A DNA stretch of 64,000 nt from Flavobacterium hydatis (lineage in GTDB: Bacteria; Bacteroidota; Bacteroidia; Flavobacteriales; Flavobacteriaceae), in contig NZ_JPRM01000042.1 in NCBI RefSeq assembly GCF_000737695.1, positions 58,607 to 122,606 of the forward strand, given 5' to 3'. Numbering within the stretch: position 1 is the first letter of the stretch; each line of letters starts with the position of its first letter. This document shows, one piece after another, positions 6,897 to 16,858 of this stretch. The translations under genes and the position numbers were made by a program. A model generated the notes under the pieces. That model had not been told where the DNA came from and did no database searches. It saw only the letters and a program-made list of their open reading frames with translations.

Positions 6897-9800
6897 TTAG
6901 TAACCTAATTTTTTTTTATGTTCAATATTTTTAGCTCTAGATTCTTTAGCTGCTCGTAATGAATCCTTTGTATTTAAAAGATTAACTACTGATTCATTCC
7001 CTTTTATTACAGATGTATCTCTAGGTTTTCCAGCAAAAGGAATAGATTGACTAACTCCACTTGGGTCAGGTGATGTATAATCATATCTTTGAGCTGTTAT
7101 TGTTTCAGGTTCACTTGTATTCATCGTACTGACGTTAGTATCTGTTTTTTGTTTTCTACTACTTCCATCATTACCTTTGAGCCAATTTACAAATTTTCCA
7201 AATAACTCTCCAACATCAAATAAAGTATTAAAATCATGCCCTGGATGACCTATAGCCCCTGAGCCCCTGTCATTTCCTAGATCACCACTTCCTGTAACGG
7301 CATCTCCTCCAACTCCAAATATTCTTATACCATCACTAGAGGGGCTACTATAATTATCCGATGACGAAATGCTTCCATCAGCATTATAAAATAAATCATA
7401 GGTGCCTGCATCGTTAGAAACTGTTTGAGTATCTGTTGGTCCTACATAACTTTCTCCTTCTTTCAATTGTGAAGACGGACTATCTTTAGTAAGATTGGGA
7501 TCATAAGTCATATTTCCATTCGCATCTTTTTTCCAATCATCTGCCATCATCCCGTCAGGATCAATAAAATAAACTGGATTATTAAGAGCGTATGTGTAAG
7601 GGCTAAATCTTCGAGATTTTTCTGCCAACGGGTCAATATTCATCCATCTACCAAGAGCAGGATCATAATTTCTAGCTCCATAATCATAGACATTAAGGTC
7701 TAACTCGTCTTGCAACTCTTTTCCGTTGTACTTATACTTATACCCAGCCTGTAAATTATCAGTATTATACCCCTGATGTTTGAGACCAAAAGGATAATAA
7801 TTGTTTTCTTCAAGAATTTCAAGACCATTTTTTTTAGCATTCTGAGCATAGCCTAATCTTACATTCCCTAAATGATCCGTATAATTAAATACGTAACCTA
7901 AAGTATAAATAGCTGGATTAGTACTTGTATTTCTTACATATCCTTCTGCTGTCGGGAAAAACTGTAAAACATCATTCTTGTATTGAAAACCATTTAAATA
8001 TTTAGTATTAGTTACTACTCCATTTTCAGTTACAATTTTCTCTACTTTTTGCCCTGTTGCGTTGTAAATATAAACAATCGTATTTCCTGTTCCAAATGTT
8101 ATTTTGGTAGGTAAGTTAAGATGGTTGTATTGTATTTTGGTAATGTTTTTATTTTGATCTTTTATCAGGTTCCCGTTATCATCATATGCATAATCATCTT
8201 CGGTATCGTTATACCCATCGCTATCATCTTTAAATCCTTGTGGGTTATTAGATGTATCGGTTACTTTCATAAGCTGGTTAGAGTTATCAGCATAGAAATA
8301 CCCTAAATTATCCATATTATCTACATAAGGATTACTGGATGTTCCAGCCATAAACTTACGCTGTAATCGGGTTATGTTTCCGTTTTTATCATAATCCATA
8401 TTCTCTCCAAAATAATTTTTATTGTCTGCGAGTTTTGGAGTCTGATAGGTTGCATTCTTAAGGCGATTTAATTGGTCGTATTGGTAACCATACCCACGAA
8501 TAACTCCTATACCATCTGAACCTGCCGCCCAGAACGTTTCGGCTATATTACCATTATAAAGCGCTTTTGCTACCGTTACATTTCCCTCCACTTTATTGTA
8601 ATTTATCTTAAAAGCAAATAAATCTTTAGGATCGCCGCCCTTTTGTAAATTCTCAATGTCATTTATTCCTGTAAGCCAGCCTCGTACATTATACTTATAG
8701 TCTATTTTCTGGAAAGGGTTTACTTTACTAATGCCTATATTTTTACTCATAAGCTGTCCTAATGCATCATAGGTATTATCGGCAAAAAATTGTATTTCGC
8801 CAGCATTTACCTTATGATTATTAATAAGTAATCTATCTTGTGGTGAATAAGTATAAACTTCGTGTAAAGAAATCCCTTTATTGCTCGAAGAAACTTTATG
8901 AGCAGTTGACATATAAGTTGTTTTTCCATTAAAATCAAGTCCTTTTTCGATAACATTATAACCTCCCAAATGATTAGTTACATCGTTTCGAAACGGTCTA
9001 TTATAAGTATCATAATACATAATATTGGTTTCAAACAAAGCCGCCGAGATCGTTGTGATTACTCTTTCTCTCTGGGATGTTAAGAGGTGCTTGTTATAAT
9101 TATTTAATGTAAGTAGTTTATAATTGGTTGGGGCAACAGTATTACTATAGCTAACTCCAACACCATCAATGATACTTGATACTTTTGTTTCAAATAACTT
9201 TGTAGCTTTATTTTGTGTGTCCTGCAAAATATATCGCCCCCCACTATTAGAAGTTGTATTCTGCCAACCTGTATATACTGGCATCCCAAAGGCATCGTAT
9301 TTGGTTATTAACCACCCCACAGCGGTATCATCCTGAAAAGGAGAATTCGCTGGTCCAGTAGCCACAACTCTATTAAGCTTATTGTAAACAATAAACTCCC
9401 ATTGTTTTCCTGGTAGCTTTTTCTCGACTAATCGATTAAGGTTATCATATTTATACTGGTAACATAAGCTATTAAGAATTTCATCAGTAATAACTCCATC
9501 GGCTTTTGGAGGAATCACATAGGTTAAATTACCATACTCATCATATACATAATAGGTATCGTGTTTTTTGTCTAACTCATAAGTTCTCTTTAAAATAAGC
9601 CTTCCTTCTTTATCAGTGAATTCTACTGTGCTTCCGCTTATTTCAGAGAGATTTGCTGAGGAATTTTCGTCATAAGTAATGGTTTTGTACAACTCATTTT
9701 TGTCATAATACTTATTATCCCAAAAAGCTATATCATACAATCCTGAAGAAGCATTCCAGATTGTAGCAGCCTCTAATAACCGCACCTCATTTGTAGTATT

Positions 9801-10316
9801 TGTTTGATAATCCAACTTTATCTCATGACCACTACCCATTGCCCAATCGTTTCCGGGTGCGGCTTGTTTTAAAACACGATTAAGTGGTGAATTTTCGAAC
9901 TTTTTCTCTGTAAAAGGATTGGTAGTATAGTCATATTTTTCGGTCGCATACAACGTTTTTGTAATATTAATTGCTGTTTCCGCTTCTATCTTTGGATATT
10001 TATTGTTAGAATTAGGTAGTGAAAAAGGCAAATACTCTTTCTCTTGCCTACCAAACCCGTCATATTCTATTGGGGTTATTATATCCTCTCCATTACCTCC
10101 TTGCCCAATTACAATAGTTTGTACAGGACGCCCTAAACCATCAAAATAGGTTACACTCTGATTCATTTCATCTTTCTTCAACGTTTTGAAATACTCTGCT
10201 GTAACTCCTTTTTTGGGTGTAGCTGTATAAATAAAATTATCATCGCTAAAAGCCTGTGCTACTATAGTAATGTTCGAAAATAATAGCAAAATAATTAATG
10301 ATAAGTACTTTTTCAT
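6897..10316 (-). CDS. Exported DUF6443/RHS-core protein with variable C-terminus
   Basis: The likely start is the ATG at 10314-10316 (MKKYLSLIILLLFSNITIVA), a good Sec signal, giving 1139 residues; the frame is open to an ATG at 10346 that overlaps the gene before it. A DUF6443-type N-terminus follows (TYFDGLGRPVQTIVIGQGG), then many YD repeats (YVYDEYGNLTYVIPP, KYDNLNRLVEKKLPG). The RHS-associated core ends near residue 934 of the longer reading (DPALGRWMNIDPLAE, PVYFIDPDGMM). The final 210 residues are not recognised and end with a Lys/Arg/Ala-rich tail. Rhs proteins form a shell around a C-terminal toxin; which activity this one has is unknown. Confidence 0.85.
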   Translation of the reverse strand: MKKYLSLIILLLFSNITIVAQAFSDDNFIYTATPKKGVTAEYFKTLKKDEMNQSVTYFDGLGRPVQTIVIGQGGNGEDIITPIEYDGFGRQEKEYLPFSLPNSNNKYPKIEAETAINITKTLYATEKYDYTTNPFTEKKFENSPLNRVLKQAAPGNDWAMGSGHEIKLDYQTNTTNEVRLLEAATIWNASSGLYDIAFWDNKYYDKNELYKTITYDENSSANLSEISGSTVEFTDKEGRLILKRTYELDKKHDTYYVYDEYGNLTYVIPPKADGVITDEILNSLCYQYKYDNLNRLVEKKLPGKQWEFIVYNKLNRVVATGPANSPFQDDTAVGWLITKYDAFGMPVYTGWQNTTSNSGGRYILQDTQNKATKLFETKVSSIIDGVGVSYSNTVAPTNYKLLTLNNYNKHLLTSQRERVITTISAALFETNIMYYDTYNRPFRNDVTNHLGGYNVIEKGLDFNGKTTYMSTAHKVSSSNKGISLHEVYTYSPQDRLLINNHKVNAGEIQFFADNTYDALGQLMSKNIGISKVNPFQKIDYKYNVRGWLTGINDIENLQKGGDPKDLFAFKINYNKVEGNVTVAKALYNGNIAETFWAAGSDGIGVIRGYGYQYDQLNRLKNATYQTPKLADNKNYFGENMDYDKNGNITRLQRKFMAGTSSNPYVDNMDNLGYFYADNSNQLMKVTDTSNNPQGFKDDSDGYNDTEDDYAYDDNGNLIKDQNKNITKIQYNHLNLPTKITFGTGNTIVYIYNATGQKVEKIVTENGVVTNTKYLNGFQYKNDVLQFFPTAEGYVRNTSTNPAIYTLGYVFNYTDHLGNVRLGYAQNAKKNGLEILEENNYYPFGLKHQGYNTDNLQAGYKYKYNGKELQDELDLNVYDYGARNYDPALGRWMNIDPLAEKSRRFSPYTYALNNPVYFIDPDGMMADDWKKDANGNMTYDPNLTKDSPSSQLKEGESYVGPTDTQTVSNDAGTYDLFYNADGSISSSDNYSSPSSDGIRIFGVGGDAVTGSGDLGNDRGSGAIGHPGHDFNTLFDVGELFGKFVNWLKGNDGSSRKQKTDTNVSTMNTSEPETITAQRYDYTSPDPSGVSQSIPFAGKPRDTSVIKGNESVVNLLNTKDSLRAAKESRAKNIEHKKKLGY

Positions 10317-10332
10317 ATTATTTATTTTATGA

Positions 10333-13300
10333 TTAGTTTGTTTCATAAGAAGGTTGCATAATTGTAAATACTACATTCTTACAGTCGTATCCCACGTATT
10401 CTGGTAGTTTGATTGGTGGAATATTTGGTGCAAACTCTTGATATTGTTCAGCTTTACAACTAAACTCTTGCCAACATTGAGACAAACCTTCTTGAGCTTG
10501 ATTATCGGCATCATCCTGCGAAATAGCAGAACTAAATTCACCCGCTGGGACGAGATAGGCTACTTTTACCATACCGAGGTACTCCGAAAACATATTTAAA
10601 TAACCACTTAGTTCATTGCTTTTATAAATACAACTACCGTTAGCATTTGCATATGCTTGCCCATTCTTGTCTATATCTGCTTGCGCTAATTTATCTGCCT
10701 CTGCCTGTGATATTTGAGAACTATATTTTCTGGCTGGAACGGTATAACGTGTAGGGTCTGCCATTATTCCTATCTTACAATTGTTTTTAGTGAAAAAAGC
10801 ACTTTTTTCGGCATTTTTATAATTACAATTTATTGCATAATCAACATACTTTTGCCCTTCATAATCTAAGAATGCCAAGGCTTTAGCATCTGCATCAGCC
10901 TGAGAAATAACAGAGGTAAACATTCCTGCCGAAACAGGATATTCATAAGTCCCTATTTGTCCTAAAGGACAAATAGCTTTATAAAAAGTTTTACTCATAG
11001 CGATATTATAATATATTGGAGCAGCTTCTAGCGAAATATCCATAAACTGTCCTTTATAATTATAGAAATAGGCTTGTAAAACATTCAAGTCCTTATCTTT
11101 AATAAACTTTAAACGATTAAATTCATCATAGTCATAATAAGTATTTAATTCTTGTGCGTCTGTGATACGAGTTACACCTATTAAAGGTTTATACATATAA
11201 CTTGTAATCTTGGTATTACTTAATCCTGAATAATTATAAGTAAACTTATTTATCGCTGTAAGCATGCTCGCATCAGTTCCTATATATGAAGAAGCGTTTT
11301 GTACTTCGGTAATCAAACTTATAGGTATACTCTTATAAGCGATATTATCTAACTTGGCAATAGGCAATGTCTTATCATATCCCCATACTATAGATGTGGG
11401 AGTTCCTCCATCTTGAGTATATTGCAAGAGATTCCCTTTATCATCATAAAAATCATAGGATATTTTTTTGTCAGTAACAGGATTTAAAGCTGCCGTTCCT
11501 TTGTTTTCTAATATATAACTTGGTAATAATAGATTACTAGTAATAATACTTTTATCATAAACCGTTTTTTGTTCAGATAGTTTAATCCCTCTTCTAAATG
11601 TTTGTACATCTAGTGCTGTTTCTATCCTGTTTTGAACAATTAATTCTTTTACAAATGGCTCGTTTGCCATTTGAGAATCTTGCGGATAGAAATATTTGGT
11701 TTCGAGTATTTCTGCTTTGGAGTTAGTTGTAGATTGAGAAGTCAACTGAAGATGTATAGGATTGCTATATTCGTACTTTATTGTTGTTTCTATTGGATTT
11801 AATCCATTAATATCAAATTTTTTAGATATAGATGATTCCAAATAAAACCAGTGCGACTTTGTTGCATATTCTACAATACTCAAATAATCGACTGATCCTA
11901 CAATTGAGAAAAGATCATTGAAATATTTTCGAACATTATACCCCTTTACCTCATTTTTATAAGAAAGGTCAAGCTTATATTTATTTTCAGTCTCGGCCAC
12001 AACTACAAATGGAACTCCAGCATTTTTTTTCTGAAGTACTTCTGATCTTCTCTCGAGCCCATTGTCCCATCCAAAATTAGTAAGTGGTGCACTTTTAATA
12101 TCTACTGTTCCTAAAATTTTACTACGGCCATTGATTTCATTATCAACAATTATTGGTTGTCCCTTACTATCTAAATTGTCAACCCAATTGTCTCTATGCA
12201 CAATAAATTCTTTCATTTCTCCGCCATTCTCAAAATCATCTCCACCTTCACTAATTGTTACATATTTATAAAAACAATTACTACTACCAGTGTCAAACAA
12301 AGAAATTATACTACTAGAACTAACCACAAGATTACTATTATCGACAAAACTAGTCCCCAATGATAAGCCTCCTCCATCATTTCCGCACAAAGTTCTTAGT
12401 AGTTCTATATCAACATAAAGTGGTGTTTTACCTTTATCTCCTGAAGACTTATTAAGATTGTCCTTATTGCCATAATAATACCTTTTGTAGTTGGCTTTGG
12501 CTGAAGCCTCTGCGAAATCTGCGGTTGACTTAATCCGTACTCCGCCTGTTTCTATATTTGTACTTATCGCATCTGGGGTGGTTGCGTAATACGTATAATC
12601 TACCATTGCCGAAACACGGTTTCCGTTTTTATAAAAAGAAAGCGTATAGGTTTTGCCTGCCTTAGCATCAAAATAAAATTCATTGTCTACAATCTGTTCT
12701 GGCATACTATTTATAAAAATAAAACCACCACTATCATGATAGTAAGGAGTGCCAAACTGAGTCTCTTGATAAAATCTAGGACAATTTTCTTGAGGGTCAG
12801 CACAGCTTATTGCTATTGAAGCAGTAAAGTGCCCTGTATTGCCAGGATCTGGTATTAGATTACCATACGGATCATAACGAGGTGCTTGTGGACTTACGTA
12901 TTTTACACTACCTATAAAACTAATTTTTTGATCAATTGGTGAGGTAATTGTATAGGTTTTATCTTCTTTATCTGTATCTGTATAAGATCTTACTTTACGT
13001 ACATTTGTTTTTACAGGGTAAGTCGTTTTCTCTCCCCAATAGGTATTGCTCTCGTAATCGAATTCGGTATATCCTTTGGTGGGATAAAATATTTTTTTTA
13101 ATAATCCTATTTTAGCAAAATCTGCATTTGGTTCTTTATCGGCTCCATTGTACTCCATATTGTTTAAACCTATATCATAATCATTTATATTTTTAGGTAC
13201 TAAATTGGTATTATAATCCTTACCATTATAATACCCCCAGTGATCTTGACTTGTTGCAAGCCTTTTAGGAAAACTAGTCTGATTTATATACTCAAAAACA

Positions 13301-14430
13301 TAATTTTTACTTGGATTATTAAACGTGATATTTTGTAAAAAAACGCGTGCATTAGTTGTCTTTAAATAATTGAATTTTATTTTTTCAATCAATGTACCAC
13401 TACCATTGTATTGGGTGATAGTTTCTATTTTGCCGTTTCCGTCTACTTCTTCATTAATCCCCGAAGCTGTATAAACAAAAGTTACATACCCATCAATTAT
13501 GTTATTGCTGCTTATTTTGTTTATTCGTTTGCCAATAACTTTCATATTATAAGCTACAATGCCACTAAGCGCTAGACCGCTAGTGTATGGAGTAGTAGCA
13601 TTACAACTATTTTGCATCGCAGGATATGACATTTTAAGTGTTTGAGAATTAGAAGCAGTATAATCCATATTCATTTTCTCATAACTAAGATAAATCTCAG
13701 CCCCGTTTGGGTGCACTATCTTAGTTAAATACCATGCCGTTACACTGGCATTTACTACTGAATGTCCCTCACCTTGACTCCTAAAAGCTGTTGTTTCCTT
13801 TTCGGTAAAATAATATTTAACACCATTGGTTGTTGTTAATAAAAAATCGGTGTTATTGGTAATTCTCTCTATTTTAATCTTTTGATGGTTTGTTAAAATA
13901 GGGACATTATTTTTATCATATATAAATTTCCCTGAGTTACCATTAAAATTAAAAGAATACAAATCTTTCTCTGTATCGGCATTATCCTGCCCTGCTGCTT
14001 TATAAAAAGCTACTTTTTCAGCATTAGATGCATTATAAAAATTATCGGGTGGATAAACCATTGTTTGTAGATCATCGGATTTATCTCTTACTGTTCGGGT
14101 AATAACACCTCCAAAATTAAGATTCCAGCCCAATCCTACATTCGAAGCAACTTCATCGACCTTGATTCCGTTAGAGCCATAATAAAGTGACATAGGAGAT
14201 TCTAAATCTTTTGTTTTAAAATTTATTAATGGAACGGAGATATTTGCTGCTCCTGTAAATAATCCAACTGGAACGTTACCGTACTTCCCTAATTCTCCTG
14301 CGGTAGGTGATGGAGGTGTTATATTAGGCAAGAATTTGCTATCGTCTGATTGTGCAACACCATGTATTGTAAAAATAAATAACAAGTAAAATACCTGTTT
14401 AATCCTGTTGCATGTATGTATCCTATTCAT
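10333..14430 (-). CDS. SpvB/TcB-like YD-repeat protein with three DUF5977 repeats
   Basis: The 1365-residue product has a signal peptide (to about residue 26, HGVAQ). The next 100 residues (FTGAANISVPLINFKTKDLE, MSLYYGSNGIKVDEVASNVG, LGWNLNFGGVITR) resemble the opening of SpvB and TcB toxin-complex proteins. A long YD/Rhs-like middle follows (WGYDKTLPIAKLDNI, YYDYDEFNRLKFIKDKD). Near residues 1146-1326 come three repeats with VSAGMFTSVISQADADAKA, ARKYSSQISQAEADKLAQ and AGEFSSAISQDDADNQAQ, the DUF5977 pattern. It lies between the T9SS propeller gene and the Rhs gene, which it overlaps or nearly abuts. TcB-TcC shells are known from toxin complexes; an equivalent pair here is inference. Confidence 0.8.
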   Translation of the reverse strand: MNRIHTCNRIKQVFYLLFIFTIHGVAQSDDSKFLPNITPPSPTAGELGKYGNVPVGLFTGAANISVPLINFKTKDLESPMSLYYGSNGIKVDEVASNVGLGWNLNFGGVITRTVRDKSDDLQTMVYPPDNFYNASNAEKVAFYKAAGQDNADTEKDLYSFNFNGNSGKFIYDKNNVPILTNHQKIKIERITNNTDFLLTTTNGVKYYFTEKETTAFRSQGEGHSVVNASVTAWYLTKIVHPNGAEIYLSYEKMNMDYTASNSQTLKMSYPAMQNSCNATTPYTSGLALSGIVAYNMKVIGKRINKISSNNIIDGYVTFVYTASGINEEVDGNGKIETITQYNGSGTLIEKIKFNYLKTTNARVFLQNITFNNPSKNYVFEYINQTSFPKRLATSQDHWGYYNGKDYNTNLVPKNINDYDIGLNNMEYNGADKEPNADFAKIGLLKKIFYPTKGYTEFDYESNTYWGEKTTYPVKTNVRKVRSYTDTDKEDKTYTITSPIDQKISFIGSVKYVSPQAPRYDPYGNLIPDPGNTGHFTASIAISCADPQENCPRFYQETQFGTPYYHDSGGFIFINSMPEQIVDNEFYFDAKAGKTYTLSFYKNGNRVSAMVDYTYYATTPDAISTNIETGGVRIKSTADFAEASAKANYKRYYYGNKDNLNKSSGDKGKTPLYVDIELLRTLCGNDGGGLSLGTSFVDNSNLVVSSSSIISLFDTGSSNCFYKYVTISEGGDDFENGGEMKEFIVHRDNWVDNLDSKGQPIIVDNEINGRSKILGTVDIKSAPLTNFGWDNGLERRSEVLQKKNAGVPFVVVAETENKYKLDLSYKNEVKGYNVRKYFNDLFSIVGSVDYLSIVEYATKSHWFYLESSISKKFDINGLNPIETTIKYEYSNPIHLQLTSQSTTNSKAEILETKYFYPQDSQMANEPFVKELIVQNRIETALDVQTFRRGIKLSEQKTVYDKSIITSNLLLPSYILENKGTAALNPVTDKKISYDFYDDKGNLLQYTQDGGTPTSIVWGYDKTLPIAKLDNIAYKSIPISLITEVQNASSYIGTDASMLTAINKFTYNYSGLSNTKITSYMYKPLIGVTRITDAQELNTYYDYDEFNRLKFIKDKDLNVLQAYFYNYKGQFMDISLEAAPIYYNIAMSKTFYKAICPLGQIGTYEYPVSAGMFTSVISQADADAKALAFLDYEGQKYVDYAINCNYKNAEKSAFFTKNNCKIGIMADPTRYTVPARKYSSQISQAEADKLAQADIDKNGQAYANANGSCIYKSNELSGYLNMFSEYLGMVKVAYLVPAGEFSSAISQDDADNQAQEGLSQCWQEFSCKAEQYQEFAPNIPPIKLPEYVGYDCKNVVFTIMQPSYETN

Positions 14431-14443
14431 AATATTATTCTTT

Positions 14444-16105
14444 TTAATTCTTCCCTCTTCTTATTACTTTCACGCCATCACTTTGTACATTGGTTTTTAT
14501 GTTTACTACATAAATTCCTTCGGGGTAACGGCTTAAATCAATAGGAACGGTTCGGTCTGTAATTGCGAACTGCAGGAGGATGCGTCCCGCCATATCTACA
14601 ACCGTAGCCGTTCCTTTTTCATACTCATATCCTATAATAATATTGGTAAATGTTACTACTGGATTAGGAATAGCTTCTATCCCTTTAGATTTAACTTTTT
14701 CAGGTTTAGATTTATCTTTTAGCTTGACTACCCAAAAATCATTACCACCTATAGTCGACCTTTTCTCTTTGGATGTGCCAGAGTTTGATGTTCCTGCCAT
14801 TAAGTATCCTCCATCACGGGTCTCGAATAATTTTTGTAGCACATCATCACCATTACTACCTACATTTTTCTTCCAGATTTCTTCGCCTTTGTCATCAATT
14901 TTTAAAGCATTGTATCCTGCTTCTTTGTTTTTATTGACAAGTCCTGCTGCTTTACCTGCAATTCCGCCACTATTGTATTCATTTTCGTTTTGAGAATAAC
15001 CTCCAATTAAATAGGTCTGATCTGGGTTTTCGACTAGTGAAGTCAAAATATCTGTTTTGCCAAAATCGTAGGTTTTACTCCACTCCACATCGCCTTTTTC
15101 ATCTAGTTTTAATACCCAATAATCGGTACCATTACCTACCATACCACCTAAAGAAGTTAGCGGACTGGTACTATTTGAGTTTCCTCCTGCTATATAGCTG
15201 CCATCTTGAGTTTGGTGAATTACATATAACTGATTGTCTCCATTACCTCCGTATGTTTTTTGCCATTGAATTTTACCTACATTATCAATCTTTATAATCC
15301 AATAATCACCTATACCGTTATTGTGTTCCGATTTATCTCCAGATTGTGGCGAATTCGAATATCCTCCCAGTATATATCCTCCGTCTTGAGTTTGTTCCAT
15401 GCTTCTTAATATATCAGCATATTCTCCTCCGTATGTCTTTTGCCATTCAACGACTCCTGCTTTATCAAGTTTTACAATCCAGTAATCCATATTACCACGA
15501 CTACTTTCTGACTTAGTATATAAATCAGGTTTAAAATTCGATGATTGAGTGTTTGTTTTCGTCTCATCGCTTATTTCTGGGCTCGAACTCGATGATCCTC
15601 CTAGCATATATCCTCCATCTTTTGTATGGAAAGCACATAACAACTCATCCTGACCACTACCACCAATAGTTCGCTGCCATTGTTCCTCTCCTTTAGCATC
15701 TAACTTAATTACCCAAAAATCGGTACCGCCTTTGCAAGCATCTTTTTTCTGAAAATCATTAGGAGAATTAGACGTTCCTGCCAGAATAAAACCACCGTCT
15801 CTTGTGTTTTTTATACTTTGTAACAAATCAAAACCACTTCCTCCAAAGCTTTTTTGCCAAACTAGTTCTCCATTTTCATCCATTTTCCAAATCCAGTAAT
15901 CCAAATCGCCATTATTATTGTCTGCTTTATTACCCGTTTTATTAGATAAAGAGCTACCAGCTAGTATAAAACCATAATCAGCTGTCGATTGCGCATCAAA
16001 AAGATAATCGGCATGAATACCACCATACGATTTTTCCCAAAGGATGTCTTGGGATTGCATCAATAGTGGATAAATAAATAGAAGTAATAAGTAATATTTT
16101 CTCAT
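14444..16105 (-). CDS. T9SS-exported seven-repeat beta-propeller-like protein
   Basis: The 553-residue product has a signal peptide (to LLMQSQ). I count seven repeats of the form W-x-K-S-Y-G-G ... DGGYILAGxSNS, for example QKSFGGSGFDLLQSIKNTRD and QKTYGGEYADILRSMEQTQD, which suggests a seven-bladed propeller. The last 90 residues are a type A T9SS sorting domain: IPNPVVTFTNIIIGYEYEKG, VVDMAGRILLQF, LSRYPEGIYVVNIKT, and a basic end VKVIRRGKN. It should be exported through the outer membrane and displayed or released. It is the first gene of the Rhs operon, 13 bases before the next, so it may be a surface partner of the Rhs pair. Confidence 0.85.
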   Translation of the reverse strand: MRKYYLLLLFIYPLLMQSQDILWEKSYGGIHADYLFDAQSTADYGFILAGSSLSNKTGNKADNNNGDLDYWIWKMDENGELVWQKSFGGSGFDLLQSIKNTRDGGFILAGTSNSPNDFQKKDACKGGTDFWVIKLDAKGEEQWQRTIGGSGQDELLCAFHTKDGGYMLGGSSSSSPEISDETKTNTQSSNFKPDLYTKSESSRGNMDYWIVKLDKAGVVEWQKTYGGEYADILRSMEQTQDGGYILGGYSNSPQSGDKSEHNNGIGDYWIIKIDNVGKIQWQKTYGGNGDNQLYVIHQTQDGSYIAGGNSNSTSPLTSLGGMVGNGTDYWVLKLDEKGDVEWSKTYDFGKTDILTSLVENPDQTYLIGGYSQNENEYNSGGIAGKAAGLVNKNKEAGYNALKIDDKGEEIWKKNVGSNGDDVLQKLFETRDGGYLMAGTSNSGTSKEKRSTIGGNDFWVVKLKDKSKPEKVKSKGIEAIPNPVVTFTNIIIGYEYEKGTATVVDMAGRILLQFAITDRTVPIDLSRYPEGIYVVNIKTNVQSDGVKVIRRGKN

Positions 16106-16533
16106 GTTTCAAATTGCTTAGTTGTACAATATTTTTGTAAGTAAAAACTTCAAAAAAGACAATATTAGGTATAGTTTATTTAAAAAGCAAGGTTTATGTA
16201 ATTATTTTGTAATAAACAAGTTACAAAAAATTACAACGATTGAAATAAAAGTAAGAATAATCAATATTTAAATAAGAATTTACGACAAAGAGTATATAAT
16301 TTGTGGAAAAAAAATAACTGCAAAACGTGCAAGAGTTTTACTCAAAGAGTACAAAGTTTAAATTAGTGCCAATTCGTGTAATCTGTGGCAGAAAATTAAC
16401 CACAAAGAGAACGTAAGGGCTTTACACAAACACCTCATAATTATTAGTAATCAAACAATTAAATAAAAAAATATCAGAAAAAATTTTGCGCAGTCAAATA
16501 ACTGCACTATATTAGCAGTCAAATAACTGCAAA
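16106..16533. other. Divergent intergenic region with a noncoding repeat
   Basis: No gene is visible. At 16308-16425 there is a word set typical of Flavobacterium intergenic repeats (AATTCGTGTAATCTGTGGC and CCACAAAGAGAACGTAAGG). The right end holds the operator pair of the ArsR operon; the left end must hold the promoter of the Rhs operon, for which I see only a one-mismatch -7 element (TAATATTG on the minus strand near 16164). Confidence 0.5.
16490..16530 (+). promoter_or_regulatory. Double palindromic operator of the ArsR operon
   Basis: The 16-base sequence GCAGTCAAATAACTGC occurs at 16490-16505 and again at 16515-16530, 25 bases apart. Each is an inverted repeat (GCAGT...ACTGC). A near -7 element TATATTAG lies between them (16508-16515) and the second copy ends 3 bases before the ATG. 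This fits autorepression by the dimeric regulator encoded next, with two sites bracketing the promoter. Confidence 0.7.
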
Positions 16534-16857
16534 ATGGAAATTCGTAGAGATGTATTTCAGGCAATTGCCGACCCTACTCGCAGGGCAATATTAAGTCTAG
16601 TTGCTATTCAGGCAATGACTCCTGGTGCAATAGCATCAAATTTTGACTCATCGAGACAAACTATTTCTAAACACATACAAATACTCACAGAGTGTGAGTT
16701 ACTGAAACAAGAACAAAATGGAAGAGAAATTTATTATCACCTTAATCCCAAGAAGATGAAAGACGTATCCGACTTTATCGAGCCATTCCGCCAAATGTGG
16801 GAAGATCGATTTAATAAATTAGAAACAATAATGAAAAACTATAAAGACATTATCTAA
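16534..16857 (+). CDS. ArsR-family transcriptional repressor
   Basis: The 107-residue protein is a winged-helix regulator: VFQAIADPTRRAILSLVA opens the fold, SRQTISKHIQILTECEL is the recognition helix region, and GREIYYHLNPKKM is the wing. It lacks a Cys-based metal site, as is usual for members paired with SRPBCC proteins. It heads a four-gene operon and ends one base before the SRPBCC gene. The duplicated palindrome over its start argues for autoregulation. Confidence 0.9.
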   Translation: MEIRRDVFQAIADPTRRAILSLVAIQAMTPGAIASNFDSSRQTISKHIQILTECELLKQEQNGREIYYHLNPKKMKDVSDFIEPFRQMWEDRFNKLETIMKNYKDII

Positions 16858-16858
16858 C

